This document shows, piece after piece, positions 17,019 through 24,605 of a stretch of DNA of 64,000 nt (positions are counted from its first letter, which is position 1; each line of letters begins with the position of its first letter). Origin of the DNA: Vreelandella populi (lineage in GTDB: Bacteria > Pseudomonadota > Gammaproteobacteria > Pseudomonadales > Halomonadaceae); the NCBI RefSeq assembly GCF_003989825.1, contig NZ_RZHE01000015.1, positions 248,001-312,000 on the forward strand, given 5' to 3'. The position numbers were made by a program, and so were the translations under genes. The notes under the pieces are model-generated. The model searched no databases and was not told the origin of the DNA. It saw nothing but the letters and a program-made list of their open reading frames with translations.

Positions 17019-17346
17019 AAAGGGCGTTCAGTAATCGTGTCACTTCAGGCTGTCCGAATTTGCGCCGCTACGCTCTACAGCTTTAACTGATTACGTTAAA
17101 CATTATATCAGCGTTCACTGGGATCGGTTGTTCAGTCAAACCTTGGGCGCGAGGCAGTCCTCGTTCCAGAACACGAGACAAACGGCAAGAAGAAACATGA
17201 AAAGGTCTCAATAACAGATTATCGTGACTAAGCCGTAATCTTACCGTCAGTTCGACAGCGCTGGGCAATAGAGAATTGTCTCGTGATCTCCTCAGGTTCG
17301 ATGTCATACCTCGGTGCCGTTGCCCCCGGTACGAGGGCTTTCTAAA

Positions 17347-17541
17347 TTAAGCTGCTTTTTCGGCAGTGCTGTCTAACATTAGCTGCGCATATTCACCGCC
17401 TAATGTGGCTTCAGAAAGTGCTTCTTCAATTAATGCGCTGGTCACGGGATTCATTCTGTCGCCTTCATATCGACGAATATTTTCAAGTAACGCCAAAATT
17501 CGCTCAAAATGTCCCTGTTGCTGTTCAAAGTGGTTAATCAT
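17347..17541 (-). CDS. Hypothetical 64-residue protein
   Basis: A small acidic, mostly helical frame (MINHFEQQQGHFERILALLENIRRYEGDR, then ALIEEALSEATLGGEYAQLML). I do not recognise a family. It is preceded by a strong GGAGGGG ribosome site about seven bases before the ATG, which argues that it is translated. No membrane segment. The flanks are empty: 17019-17346 holds only stop-rich frames, and 17542-17877 contains the inverted repeat at 17624-17683. Confidence 0.5.
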   Translation of the reverse strand: MINHFEQQQGHFERILALLENIRRYEGDRMNPVTSALIEEALSEATLGGEYAQLMLDSTAEKAA

Positions 17542-17623
17542 TACTATCCCCTCCTTTACTTAATTTTTAATTTTTTCGTCATGGCTTCACGAATCATTTC
17601 GTTTATACATAGTGCTTATTATT

Positions 17624-17683
17624 AGAGCGGCTTCGGGTTTGCTTGCCTGATTCATACCCGTCAAATTCTATGCCAGCCGCTCT
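17624..17683. repeat. Nine-base inverted repeat in the 17542-17877 gap
   Basis: AGAGCGGCT (17624-17632) and AGCCGCTCT (17675-17683) are perfect reverse complements 42 bases apart. No T-tract follows. This AT-rich gap lies just left of the IS66 remnant and shows no gene. Confidence 0.4.
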
Positions 17684-17877
17684 GAGGCCACCCTTTACGT
17701 TACCATAATGTAACAGAATGAAACTAAAAGTATATGTAAAGTAATTTAAAAAGGCTAATAAAAACTCAAGCTAATCTCATCAGTTAAACGCGAGTTACCT
17801 CGCACTTGAATTACGGGGTATCTCGCTCATAGCTAATGAAGTTTGCTCGTAATTGCCCTTAAATTGACACACTTGAT

Positions 17878-18105
17878 CTAACCGTGTATTACGCCGCTTT
17901 TTTTTGTGATGGCCTCAAAATCCACGTGCCTGGGCAATAGAGCTTTCAGTGTCTCCAGCATATCCGCCGGGGCAATGTGCTCCAGTATGTGATGGATATA
18001 CGCGTCAGACTCCAAGCCATTGGCCTTGGCTGTTTCGATCAATGAGTAGCAGGTCGCGCTTGTGTGAGCACTGCGGGTGGTATGAGCGAACAGCCAGGCC
18101 CACAA
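17878..18105 (-). pseudogene. IS66-family transposase, C-terminal remnant
   Basis: About 70 residues match the end of IS66 transposases: WLFAHTTRSAHTSATCYSLIETAKANGLESDAYIHHILEHIAPADMLETLKALLPRH corresponds to the family's RKxWLFxDTxxGAxASAxLYSLIETAKANGLEPYAYLxxVLExLPxAxTxExxxALLPW block. The DDE domain, the accessory TnpA/TnpB genes and both terminal repeats are absent, and the sequence upstream of 18105 is unrelated. It is dead, but it shows that this region was an insertion target. Confidence 0.8.
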
Positions 18106-18229
18106 CAGCGCCCAGGCCAGCGCGGCGATTACAGCCCATTGGAAGAGGTAGCCAGCATGTCCGATAAGTCCCCTTCACTGCCACGAAGAGCTTTACTCCT
18201 TATATCCCCCGCTTAAAAAGGCAAAGGTG

Positions 18230-18665
18230 TTATTTACCTTTTTGAACAACCCAGTAGGTGTCGAATAATACGAAGCTTTTTCCTAAGTAACTCAGCTGGT
18301 CATGCTCACCGTTGAGATGCACAGCACCTTGCTCAAACAGTTCTCGTGCTTGGCGTTTGGAACCTACAAACTTCCCTCTTACCAATACGGTGTCGATTTC
18401 ATCCTCGGGAGAGACCTCTACGCAGGGCAACCCATCCCAAGCCAGTTGCTCTAGCTCATCAAGCGTGAGTGTAGTAACTTCACCGCTAAATAGCGCTTAT
18501 GAGATGCGCTGTGCCGCTTCCAAGCCCTCTCCCATGCACAAAATGGATCACCGACTCAGCAAGAATTCGCTGCGCGTGGGCTTACCCGGGGGAAGCGCAT
18601 CGCTTGCTTCAATTTCCGCAAATTCCTCGCAGCTAATAAAGGGTTACTGCACGAAGGGGGCAGAA
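18230..18665 (-). pseudogene. Tyrosyl-tRNA synthetase 3' remnant with two in-frame stops
   Basis: One continuous frame, read leftward, matches the C-terminal third of the E. coli-type TyrRS: EASDALPPGKPTRSEFLLSR, stop (18548-18550), GEGLEAAQRIS, stop (18497-18499), ALFSGEVTTLTLDELEQLAWDGLPCVEV, then the S4 RNA-binding domain (GKFVGSKRQARELFEQGAVHLNGEH) ending in WVVQKGK. The Rossmann catalytic domain with HIGH and KMSKS is missing. Two stops plus the truncation make it a pseudogene; the last 66 codons from 18430 are still open but only as a leftover. A working tyrS must lie elsewhere. It may be the relic of a second, acquired copy. Confidence 0.8.
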
Positions 18666-18758
18666 GATCCTAGCAATTGACTCATCGGGAGTTCGAAGAA
18701 CACGACTAGGTTAGTGCGTCACGATTACCTATGGACCATGTCGATAAGGAACGTTTGC

Positions 18759-19541
18759 ATGACCAGCCTGCCAGAATATGTTCTGCGAGACGAAGCGCAA
18801 TGGGAAAGCCTCTTTTTTGATGTGGGAGGTATGACTTACCACACCAGACGCAGTCTTACTGCCTCAGCGCCGGGGATAAATCCGATCGTGCTGGTACATG
18901 GCTTGGGAATGTCCGGCGACTATTTAATGCCCACTGCAAAGCGACTCGCCGCAAAGGGTGCCGCCGTTTACGTGCCCGATCTACCCGGCCATGGCAAAAG
19001 TGATACGCCCGAATCGCCCTTGAACATGCTCGGCTTGGCTAATGCCCTGATCGATTGGCTGGATGCCATGGACATTGCACAAGCCGACCTGGTGGGGCAT
19101 TCAATGGGCTGTCAGATAGCAGCTGATGTGTCTGTTCGTTTCCCCACTCGGGTAAGACGCTTGGCCCTGATAGGGCCGACAGTCGACCCTTCTCATCGCA
19201 ACATCCGCGCTCAGCTGCTTCGGGCGCTTTACGCCTGTACCTTCGAGCACCCCGGGTTCCTCCTGCATGTCATAGCTGATTATTGGCGCATGGGAACGCG
19301 GCTCTGGCCCGAAGCGATCGCCATGCTCAATTATCCTATCGAAGAGAAGCTTTCTTGCATTGAGCAGCCTGTGTTACTGGTTCGTGGCCAGCGGGATAAG
19401 ATCGCGCCACAACGCTGGCTCGACCAAGCGAGCCAAATGACTGGCGCGGAGCGGGTAGTGACCATCCCTAACTGGGGTCATAATGTCATCTACAGTGCGC
19501 CTGATGCGGTAGTGGCTGAGCTATGGTCATTCTTGGGTTAG
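18759..19541 (+). CDS. Alpha/beta hydrolase
   Basis: About 260 residues from the ATG at 18759, preceded by AAGGA eight bases upstream; an upstream in-frame ATG at 18714 is less likely. Alpha/beta hydrolase landmarks: oxyanion motif VLVHGLGMSGDYLMP, DLPGHGKSDTP, nucleophile Ser in GHSMGCQIA, Asp in VRGQRDKIAPQ and His in PNWGHNVIY. The family covers esterases, lipases, C-C hydrolases and haloperoxidases, and I cannot name the substrate. It is the only full-length enzyme in the right half of the tRNA-bounded region. Confidence 0.85.
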   Translation: MTSLPEYVLRDEAQWESLFFDVGGMTYHTRRSLTASAPGINPIVLVHGLGMSGDYLMPTAKRLAAKGAAVYVPDLPGHGKSDTPESPLNMLGLANALIDWLDAMDIAQADLVGHSMGCQIAADVSVRFPTRVRRLALIGPTVDPSHRNIRAQLLRALYACTFEHPGFLLHVIADYWRMGTRLWPEAIAMLNYPIEEKLSCIEQPVLLVRGQRDKIAPQRWLDQASQMTGAERVVTIPNWGHNVIYSAPDAVVAELWSFLG

Positions 19542-19684
19542 AGGCTACCTCTTTCGGCCTCCGCTTAGCGATCAAGGCGGTGAAGCACCCACTCCGGCAT
19601 CCAGGTGTTGATTCTGGAAAAAACAGGACTGCTATCGACCACTGCTTTCCCTAGTCGCGCTGGAACAACAATGATCTATGGAAT

Positions 19685-19954
19685 TTGCTACCAGCGACAG
19701 AAAAAGCTAATCAATCCAAATCGGGTCGATTGCCTGCAGCTCAAGTAATGCAAAAGGCTAAACAGAACATTTTGCACTGGTGGCAATATCTCGATGCCAG
19801 TACGGCCTGTCAGCAGTTTCGTGATGAAGCTGCCATAGCACTACCTCTTGCCACGCCAACGTCTTCTCTGGATGGAATTTTTATCAGCGCATTACTACAA
19901 CGCAAACGATTGAAGGCGAACCAGCAACCTACGGAATGGATAGGAGTGCGCTGA
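19685..19954 (+). CDS. Hypothetical 89-residue protein, possibly a fragment
   Basis: I do not recognise the family. The frame is helical and basic, with AQVMQKAKQNILHWWQYLDASTACQQFRDEAAIALPLATPTSSLDGIFISALLQRKRLKANQQPTEW. It has no clear ribosome site and starts abruptly, so it may be the C-terminal part of a larger broken gene. The rest of the 19542-20075 stretch shows nothing else. Confidence 0.35.
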   Translation: MLPATEKANQSKSGRLPAAQVMQKAKQNILHWWQYLDASTACQQFRDEAAIALPLATPTSSLDGIFISALLQRKRLKANQQPTEWIGVR

Positions 19955-20075
19955 CAAGCCTGCGCCCCACCTTGTGTCAGGTAACAGCTAAAGGTCATTA
20001 GATTGGTAACGGTATTAGCTCAAATGTTGATGGGTTTGGCACACTGAGGACACAGATTTGACACACGCAAAAAAT

Positions 20076-20103
20076 AAGGGCCTACGCGTTAACGTAAGCC
20101 CTT
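20076..20103 (-). terminator. Terminator of tRNA-Arg
   Basis: AAGGGCCTACG (20076-20086), loop CGTTAA, CGTAAGCCCTT (20093-20103), one mismatched pair; read leftward it is followed by ATTTTTTGCG. It lies eight bases past the CCA end of the tRNA gene. Confidence 0.85.
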
Positions 20104-20110
20104 GAAATTC

Positions 20111-20187
20111 TGGCGCGCCCGGTAGGAATTGAACCTACGACCTTCGGCTTCGGAGGCCGACACTCTATCCAACTGAGCTACGGGCGC
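20111..20187 (-). tRNA. tRNA-Arg (anticodon CCG)
   Basis: A full cloverleaf can be drawn: acceptor GCGCCCG with CGGGCGC, D-arm with AGCTCAGTTGGATAGAG, anticodon stem TCGGC/GCCGA around loop CTCCGAA (anticodon CCG, reading CGG), T-arm GTAGG-TTCAATT-CCTAC, discriminator G and an encoded CCA. It is 77 bases long. A terminator follows. Two damaged copies of the same gene lie at 12728-12796 and 16275-16308. Confidence 0.97.
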
Positions 20188-20328
20188 ATTGGGTGCGTAT
20201 CGTACCTGTGTGGGCGCGCCGTGTCCAGCCGCGCGGCGGTTTACTGCGTATCCCGATTGACCGTTTTCCCCCGTGTGGGGCATGCTTTGCAGGCACTTTC
20301 TTTTTTTACGCATCGGGAACACATAAAA

Positions 20329-21327
20329 ATGAAAACATTTACGCTGAATACGCTGGCACTCGGTATCTCTCTGGCGCTGGCAGGCGCTGCCAACGCGGCT
20401 GATTTTGACGATATGGACCCGGTTACCCTGCGCCTGGCGCACGTGGTGAATGAGCAGGACGGCTTTCATTTGGCGGCCACCAAGTTCGAGGAGCTGGTGG
20501 AAGCGCGCACCGATGGCAAGGTCAGCATTGAGATTTACCCCAACGCCAGCCTTGGCGATGAGCGCACGCTGTTGGAAGGCATGCAGATCGGCACCGTGGA
20601 TATGGGCGTGATCACCAACGGTCCGGTGGCCAACTTTGTGGAAGAGATGGCGGTGTTCGAACTGCCCTTCCTGTTCCCCTCGCCGGAAGCTGCCTACGGC
20701 GTGCTGGATGGCGAAATTGGCCAGGAGCTTCTGGACAAGCTTTCCGAGGTTAACCTGAAAGGCTTGGCTTACGCCGAGCGCGGTTTTCGCAACCTGACCA
20801 ACAGCGAGCGCGCCGTTAACACGCCAGACGATATGGATGGCCTGCGCATCCGCGTCATGGAAAACCCGGTGTACACCGATACGTTCCGCGCGCTGGGTGC
20901 CAACGCCATTCCCATGGCCTGGAACGAAGCGCTGACCGCGATGCAGCAGGGTACTATCGATGGCCAGGAAAACCCGGTGAACGTGGTGCACTCGTTTAAA
21001 CTGGACGAAACCCAGACCTACATGACGCTCTCGCGCCATACCTACGCGCCAGCCATTTTCGTGATGGGCATGCCCGCCTGGAACAAGCTGCCGGAAAACG
21101 CCCAGGCCGTGATCGAAGAAGCCGCTCAGGAAGCCGCCGAGTACGAGCGCCAGATGAACGCCGAAATGGAAGCCGAGCAGTTGGCCTCACTCAAAGAAGC
21201 CGGTATGGAGATCAACGAAACGCCGGATATTGAAGCCTTCCAGGAAGCGGTCGCCCCCATCTATGACCAGTACGGTCAGCAGTTTGGCGATTACCTGCCG
21301 CGCATTCGTGAAGCACTGGCGGAATGA
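20329..21327 (+). CDS. TRAP transporter solute-binding protein (DctP family), copy 1
   Basis: A 332-residue periplasmic protein from the ATG at 20329, with signal peptide MKTFTLNTLALGISLALAGAANA. TRAP binding-protein features: TLRLAHVVNEQDGFHLAATKFEELVEARTDGKVSIEIYPNASLGDERTLLEGMQIGTVDMGVITNGPVANFV, the conserved Arg in GLRIRVMENPVY and the PMAWNEALTAMQQGTIDGQENP block. It is strikingly similar to the second binding protein at 23058-24077. No membrane subunits sit next to it; it probably shares the DctQM encoded 2.7 kb downstream. A terminator separates it from the convergent FAD oxidoreductase gene. Confidence 0.93.
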   Translation: MKTFTLNTLALGISLALAGAANAADFDDMDPVTLRLAHVVNEQDGFHLAATKFEELVEARTDGKVSIEIYPNASLGDERTLLEGMQIGTVDMGVITNGPVANFVEEMAVFELPFLFPSPEAAYGVLDGEIGQELLDKLSEVNLKGLAYAERGFRNLTNSERAVNTPDDMDGLRIRVMENPVYTDTFRALGANAIPMAWNEALTAMQQGTIDGQENPVNVVHSFKLDETQTYMTLSRHTYAPAIFVMGMPAWNKLPENAQAVIEEAAQEAAEYERQMNAEMEAEQLASLKEAGMEINETPDIEAFQEAVAPIYDQYGQQFGDYLPRIREALAE

Positions 21328-21355
21328 CCGAAGCTTTACCGCTTTGCGTAACAAG

Positions 21356-21379
21356 AAAGGCCACCCTGCGGTGGCCTTT
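21356..21379. terminator. Shared terminator between convergent genes
   Basis: AAAGGCCACC (21356-21365), loop CTGC, GGTGGCCTTT (21370-21379). Perfect ten-base stem with T- and A-flanks, between the TRAP binding-protein gene and the FAD oxidoreductase gene. Confidence 0.9.
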
Positions 21380-21405
21380 TACTTTGTTGAGCTGTTGAGT
21401 AGCGC

Positions 21406-22791
21406 TTAGCCCAGAACCTTGCCGGGGTTTAATAGCCCCTTGGGGTCCAGCGCCTGCTTCATGCGCTTCATCAAGTCGATCTCTTCGGGCGAGCGGGAGA
21501 TATTCAGATACTCTTTCTTCTCCAGCCCCACGCCATGTTCGGCGGAAATCGAGCCGTTGTATTTCACCAGTGAACCGTACACCAGCGCTTCCACCCGGCG
21601 GCGGCTTTCTAGGCTGTCGTCGCGCACCGTAATCATGATGTGCAGGTTGCCGTCGCCCAGGTGGCCGAACACCACGATCTGACCGCTTTCCGGGAACTGC
21701 TCGTTAAGCCCCTTCTCCAGGTTATTGACGTACTCATCCATATGCGGAATGGGCAGGCTAATATCGTAGGAGAACATCGGCTTTAGCGATCTGACCAGCC
21801 ACTCGATGTCTTCGCGCACCGCCCAGATGCCTTCGCGCTGTGTGCTGGAGTTGGCCAGCACTGCATCGGTGATCAGCTCTTTTTCCATGGCGGCTTCCAG
21901 CACCTTGGCGAAGGCTTCGGCATCCTGCTCTTCATCCAGGCCCAGGGTTTCGATAATCGCGTAGAAGGGCGAGTCGGTGGACAGCAAAGACGCGTGCTTG
22001 CTGCCTTCCATGGTCATCAGCCTGTAGTGGTTGTTCCACAACGCTTCAAAGGCGCTCAGGCTATTGGCAAGCTCCTTGGAAACCAGGTTCAGCAGTGCGG
22101 TCAGAGCATCAAAGGAAGGCACCGCCACCAACGCCGTCTGTTCACTGGGCATATAGGGCTGCAGGCGCAGCACGGCGCGGGTGACCACGCCCAGCGTACC
22201 TTCGCTGCCGATAAACAGCTGCTTCACGTCGTAACCGGCGTTGTTTTTCAGCATCTTGTTGAGCGAGCTGACCACAGTACCATCGCTCAGCACGGCTTCC
22301 AGGCCCAGCACCTGCTGGCGCATCATGCCGTAGCGAATGACCCGAATGCCGCCTGCGTTGGTGGCAATGTTGCCGCCAATGGTGCAAGAACCCCGAGCCC
22401 CCAGGTCGAGCGGGAACTGCATATCGATCTCTTGTGCCGCCTCCTGAACGCGCTGAAGCGTGACGCCTGCCTGCACCTGCATGGTGGAACCCACCACGTC
22501 GATCTCTTCGATCTGGTTCATCAGCTCAAGCGACACCACCAGCTCATCGGGGCTTGCAATGCCGCCATGCACCACGCCGGTCAGGCCGCCGTGGGTCACC
22601 ACCGGCTGGTCGGCCTGATAGCAAAGCGCCATAACCTTGCTGAGCTGCTCGGTAGTTTGTGGGCGTACGATGGCCTTGGCCTGACACGGTGCGCCGGTAA
22701 ACCAGTCAACGCTGCGCTGAGCAACGTCTTCGCCCAGCAGTACGCCGCTTTCGCCCACTACCGCTATCAGATCGCTAATCAAAGAGTTCAT
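21406..22791 (-). CDS. FAD-linked 2-hydroxyacid dehydrogenase (GlcD / D-lactate dehydrogenase type)
   Basis: A 461-residue flavoprotein from the ATG at 22791, with AGGAACC just upstream; the longer frame to 22887 has no ribosome site. The N-terminal FAD_binding_4 domain shows VRPQTTEQLSKVMALCYQADQPVVTHGGLTGVVHGG and DLGARGSCTIGGNIATNAGGIRVIRYG; the C-terminal FAD-oxidase domain ends with ISAEHGVGLEKK and LDPKGLLNPGKVL. Relatives oxidise D-lactate, glycolate or D-2-hydroxyglutarate and pass electrons to quinone or ETF. The flanking TRAP genes suggest that the imported substrate is a 2-hydroxy acid, but this is inference. Confidence 0.85.
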   Translation of the reverse strand: MNSLISDLIAVVGESGVLLGEDVAQRSVDWFTGAPCQAKAIVRPQTTEQLSKVMALCYQADQPVVTHGGLTGVVHGGIASPDELVVSLELMNQIEEIDVVGSTMQVQAGVTLQRVQEAAQEIDMQFPLDLGARGSCTIGGNIATNAGGIRVIRYGMMRQQVLGLEAVLSDGTVVSSLNKMLKNNAGYDVKQLFIGSEGTLGVVTRAVLRLQPYMPSEQTALVAVPSFDALTALLNLVSKELANSLSAFEALWNNHYRLMTMEGSKHASLLSTDSPFYAIIETLGLDEEQDAEAFAKVLEAAMEKELITDAVLANSSTQREGIWAVREDIEWLVRSLKPMFSYDISLPIPHMDEYVNNLEKGLNEQFPESGQIVVFGHLGDGNLHIMITVRDDSLESRRRVEALVYGSLVKYNGSISAEHGVGLEKKEYLNISRSPEEIDLMKRMKQALDPKGLLNPGKVLG

Positions 22792-23057
22792 AAGGTTCCT
22801 GTATTCATTAATGCGGCGGTTGCAAGCAGGTTGGCGGCCGCTCTCACTACTTGCCTGCTTATTCTTTAGCAAGTATCGCCAACCCATTGTTAACCTATGC
22901 TCGATTCAAACCTACGTTTTATAAAGTATTTTTATTTTTAAGCTAAATAGTTGGGTAACATTAAGGCATTTGTGCGCCAAGGCCGATGTGGTATAGATGA
23001 AGCCTGATCGTCCACCTTCACCACCATAATAACAACCGAACCCACCCAGGAGATATT

Positions 23058-24077
23058 GTGAATAACCTCGCCAGCCTTTTTACCCCTGTATTATTGAAGC
23101 GTCTTACCGGCTTTGCTGCCTGCCTGGGCCTGCTTAGTGCCTCACTCGTAAGCCAAGCCGCTGAGATTACGCCCACCACGCTGCGCCTTGCCCACGTGGT
23201 CAATACCGAAGATACCTATCATATCGCCGCGGCACGCTTTCAAGAACTGGTGAGCGAGAAAACCAATGGTGCGGTCACGGTGGATATCTACCCCAACGCC
23301 AGCCTGGGCGACGAGCGCACGCTTTTAGAAGGCATGCAGATCGGTACCGTGGATATGGGCGTGATTACCAACGGCCCGGTGGCCAACTTTGTCGATGAGT
23401 TCTCGGTGTTTGAGCTGCCGTTCCTGTTTCCTTCCCATGAGGCGGCGTATTCCGTACTCGACGGCGAGGTTGGCCAGGAGATTCTCGATAAGCTCGAAGG
23501 CGTCAACCTCAAGGGGCTGGCCTATGCCGAGCGCGGCTTTCGTAATATCACCAACAGCCGCAACGCCATCAACACGCCTGCCGACCTGGATGGCTTGAGG
23601 CTGCGCGTCATTGAAAACGAAGTCTATGTGGATACCTTCCGCACGCTGGGCGCCAATGCGGTTCCCATGGCCTGGACAGAAGCCTTAACCGCCCTTCAGC
23701 AGGGCACCATTGATGGTCAGGAAAACCCGGTGAACGCGATCCATGCGTTTAACCTAGCAGAAACCCAGGATTACCTGACCATGACGCGGCATATTTATGC
23801 CCCGGCCATCTTCATCATGAGCCTGCCCAAGTGGAGCGGCCTGCAGGAAGAGGCTCAGGTAGCCGTGCTGGAAGCCGCCCAGGAAGCCTCGACCTACGCC
23901 CGTGAGCAGAACGCGGTGATGGAAGCCGAGCAGCTTGCCGAGCTTGGCGAAGCCGGCATGGAGATCAACGAATCTCCAGACATTGAAGCCTTCCAGGCAG
24001 CCGTTACCCCCGTGTATGAGAAGTACGGCCAGCAGTTTGGCGATTATCTACCGCGTATCCAGGAGGCGTTGCAGTAA
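23058..24077 (+). CDS. TRAP transporter solute-binding protein (DctP family), copy 2
   Basis: A 339-residue protein starting with GTG at 23058, six bases after AGGAG. Signal peptide: NNLASLFTPVLLKRLTGFAACLGLLSASLVSQA. The mature part follows copy 1 nearly residue for residue over long stretches (SLGDERTLLEGMQIGTVDMGVITNGPVANFVDEFSVFELPFLFPS). Conserved Arg in GLRLRVIENEVY. It is directly followed by dctQ with no gap, so it belongs to a complete dctPQM operon. The ligand is likely a C4-dicarboxylate or 2-hydroxy acid. Confidence 0.93.
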   Translation: MNNLASLFTPVLLKRLTGFAACLGLLSASLVSQAAEITPTTLRLAHVVNTEDTYHIAAARFQELVSEKTNGAVTVDIYPNASLGDERTLLEGMQIGTVDMGVITNGPVANFVDEFSVFELPFLFPSHEAAYSVLDGEVGQEILDKLEGVNLKGLAYAERGFRNITNSRNAINTPADLDGLRLRVIENEVYVDTFRTLGANAVPMAWTEALTALQQGTIDGQENPVNAIHAFNLAETQDYLTMTRHIYAPAIFIMSLPKWSGLQEEAQVAVLEAAQEASTYAREQNAVMEAEQLAELGEAGMEINESPDIEAFQAAVTPVYEKYGQQFGDYLPRIQEALQ

Positions 24078-24605
24078 GTGGCCACTTTGTCTCAAACGTT
24101 GTTAACACCGCTGCGGTGGGTGGAGCGCGGGCTGGATGCCATCATCCAGCCTGTCGTGTTTATCGGCATGGCGGCCCTGATCGGGGTGATCACGCTGCAG
24201 ATCGTCTCGCGCGTGCTGTTCACGGCAGTGGGCTGGACCGAAGAGGTGGCTCGCTTTCTGCTGATCTGGATTACCTTTCTGGCCGGTACACTCGCCTTTC
24301 AGCGCGGCCACCATATTGCCGTCACCTTTGCCGTGGATGCGCTCCCCGCCCGGTTACGCCAGCTAGCACAGATGCTGGCGGTGTTGGCGGTGATCGCCTT
24401 CATGATCACGCTGGTGGTGATTGGTCATCGCTACATGCAGGTGCAGAGTTTCCAGAAATCTGCCTCGCTGCGCCTTCCCATGTCGTATGTGTATGCCGTG
24501 ATGCCGATCAGTGCGGCCATTATGGCCTGGTATGCTGTGGTCGATTTTCTTGAACTGGTATTTGAAGGCAAACCTGAACAGCCGATGGGAGAACAGACGC
24601 CATGA
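24078..24605 (+). CDS. TRAP transporter small permease (DctQ)
   Basis: A 175-residue protein with four membrane helices, the usual DctQ topology. It starts with GTG at 24078, the base after the stop of the binding protein. The family motif RVLFTAVGWTEEVARFLLIWITFLAGTLAFQRGHHIAVTF is present. It forms a membrane complex with DctM that imports the bound solute with sodium. It ends in a four-base overlap with dctM. Confidence 0.93.
   Translation: MATLSQTLLTPLRWVERGLDAIIQPVVFIGMAALIGVITLQIVSRVLFTAVGWTEEVARFLLIWITFLAGTLAFQRGHHIAVTFAVDALPARLRQLAQMLAVLAVIAFMITLVVIGHRYMQVQSFQKSASLRLPMSYVYAVMPISAAIMAWYAVVDFLELVFEGKPEQPMGEQTP

Noticed and set aside
17083..17307. 74-codon minus-strand frame next to the endonuclease V-like gene
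   Set aside because: Arg/Leu/Ser-rich, no ribosome site and no recognisable fold; more likely random open sequence in a decayed region.
17878..18200. An active IS66 insertion sequence
   Set aside because: Only about 70 C-terminal transposase codons remain, without the DDE domain, accessory genes or terminal repeats.
18230..18430. A free-standing small S4-domain RNA-binding protein
   Set aside because: The same frame continues upstream through two stops with TyrRS similarity, so this is the tail of a pseudogene rather than an Hsp15-like gene.
16275..20187. A complete integrative element or genomic island between the tRNA-Arg copies
   Set aside because: No integrase, excisionase, replication or mobilisation gene is present; only remnants support past mobility.
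20221..21039. Antisense and extended frames around the first TRAP binding-protein gene
   Set aside because: The 316-codon minus-strand frame runs through the tRNA gene and is antisense to dctP; the dctP extension upstream of 20329 precedes the signal peptide.
21994..22869. 291-codon plus-strand frame opposite the FAD oxidoreductase
   Set aside because: His-rich, low-complexity mirror of a conserved flavoprotein; no start signals.
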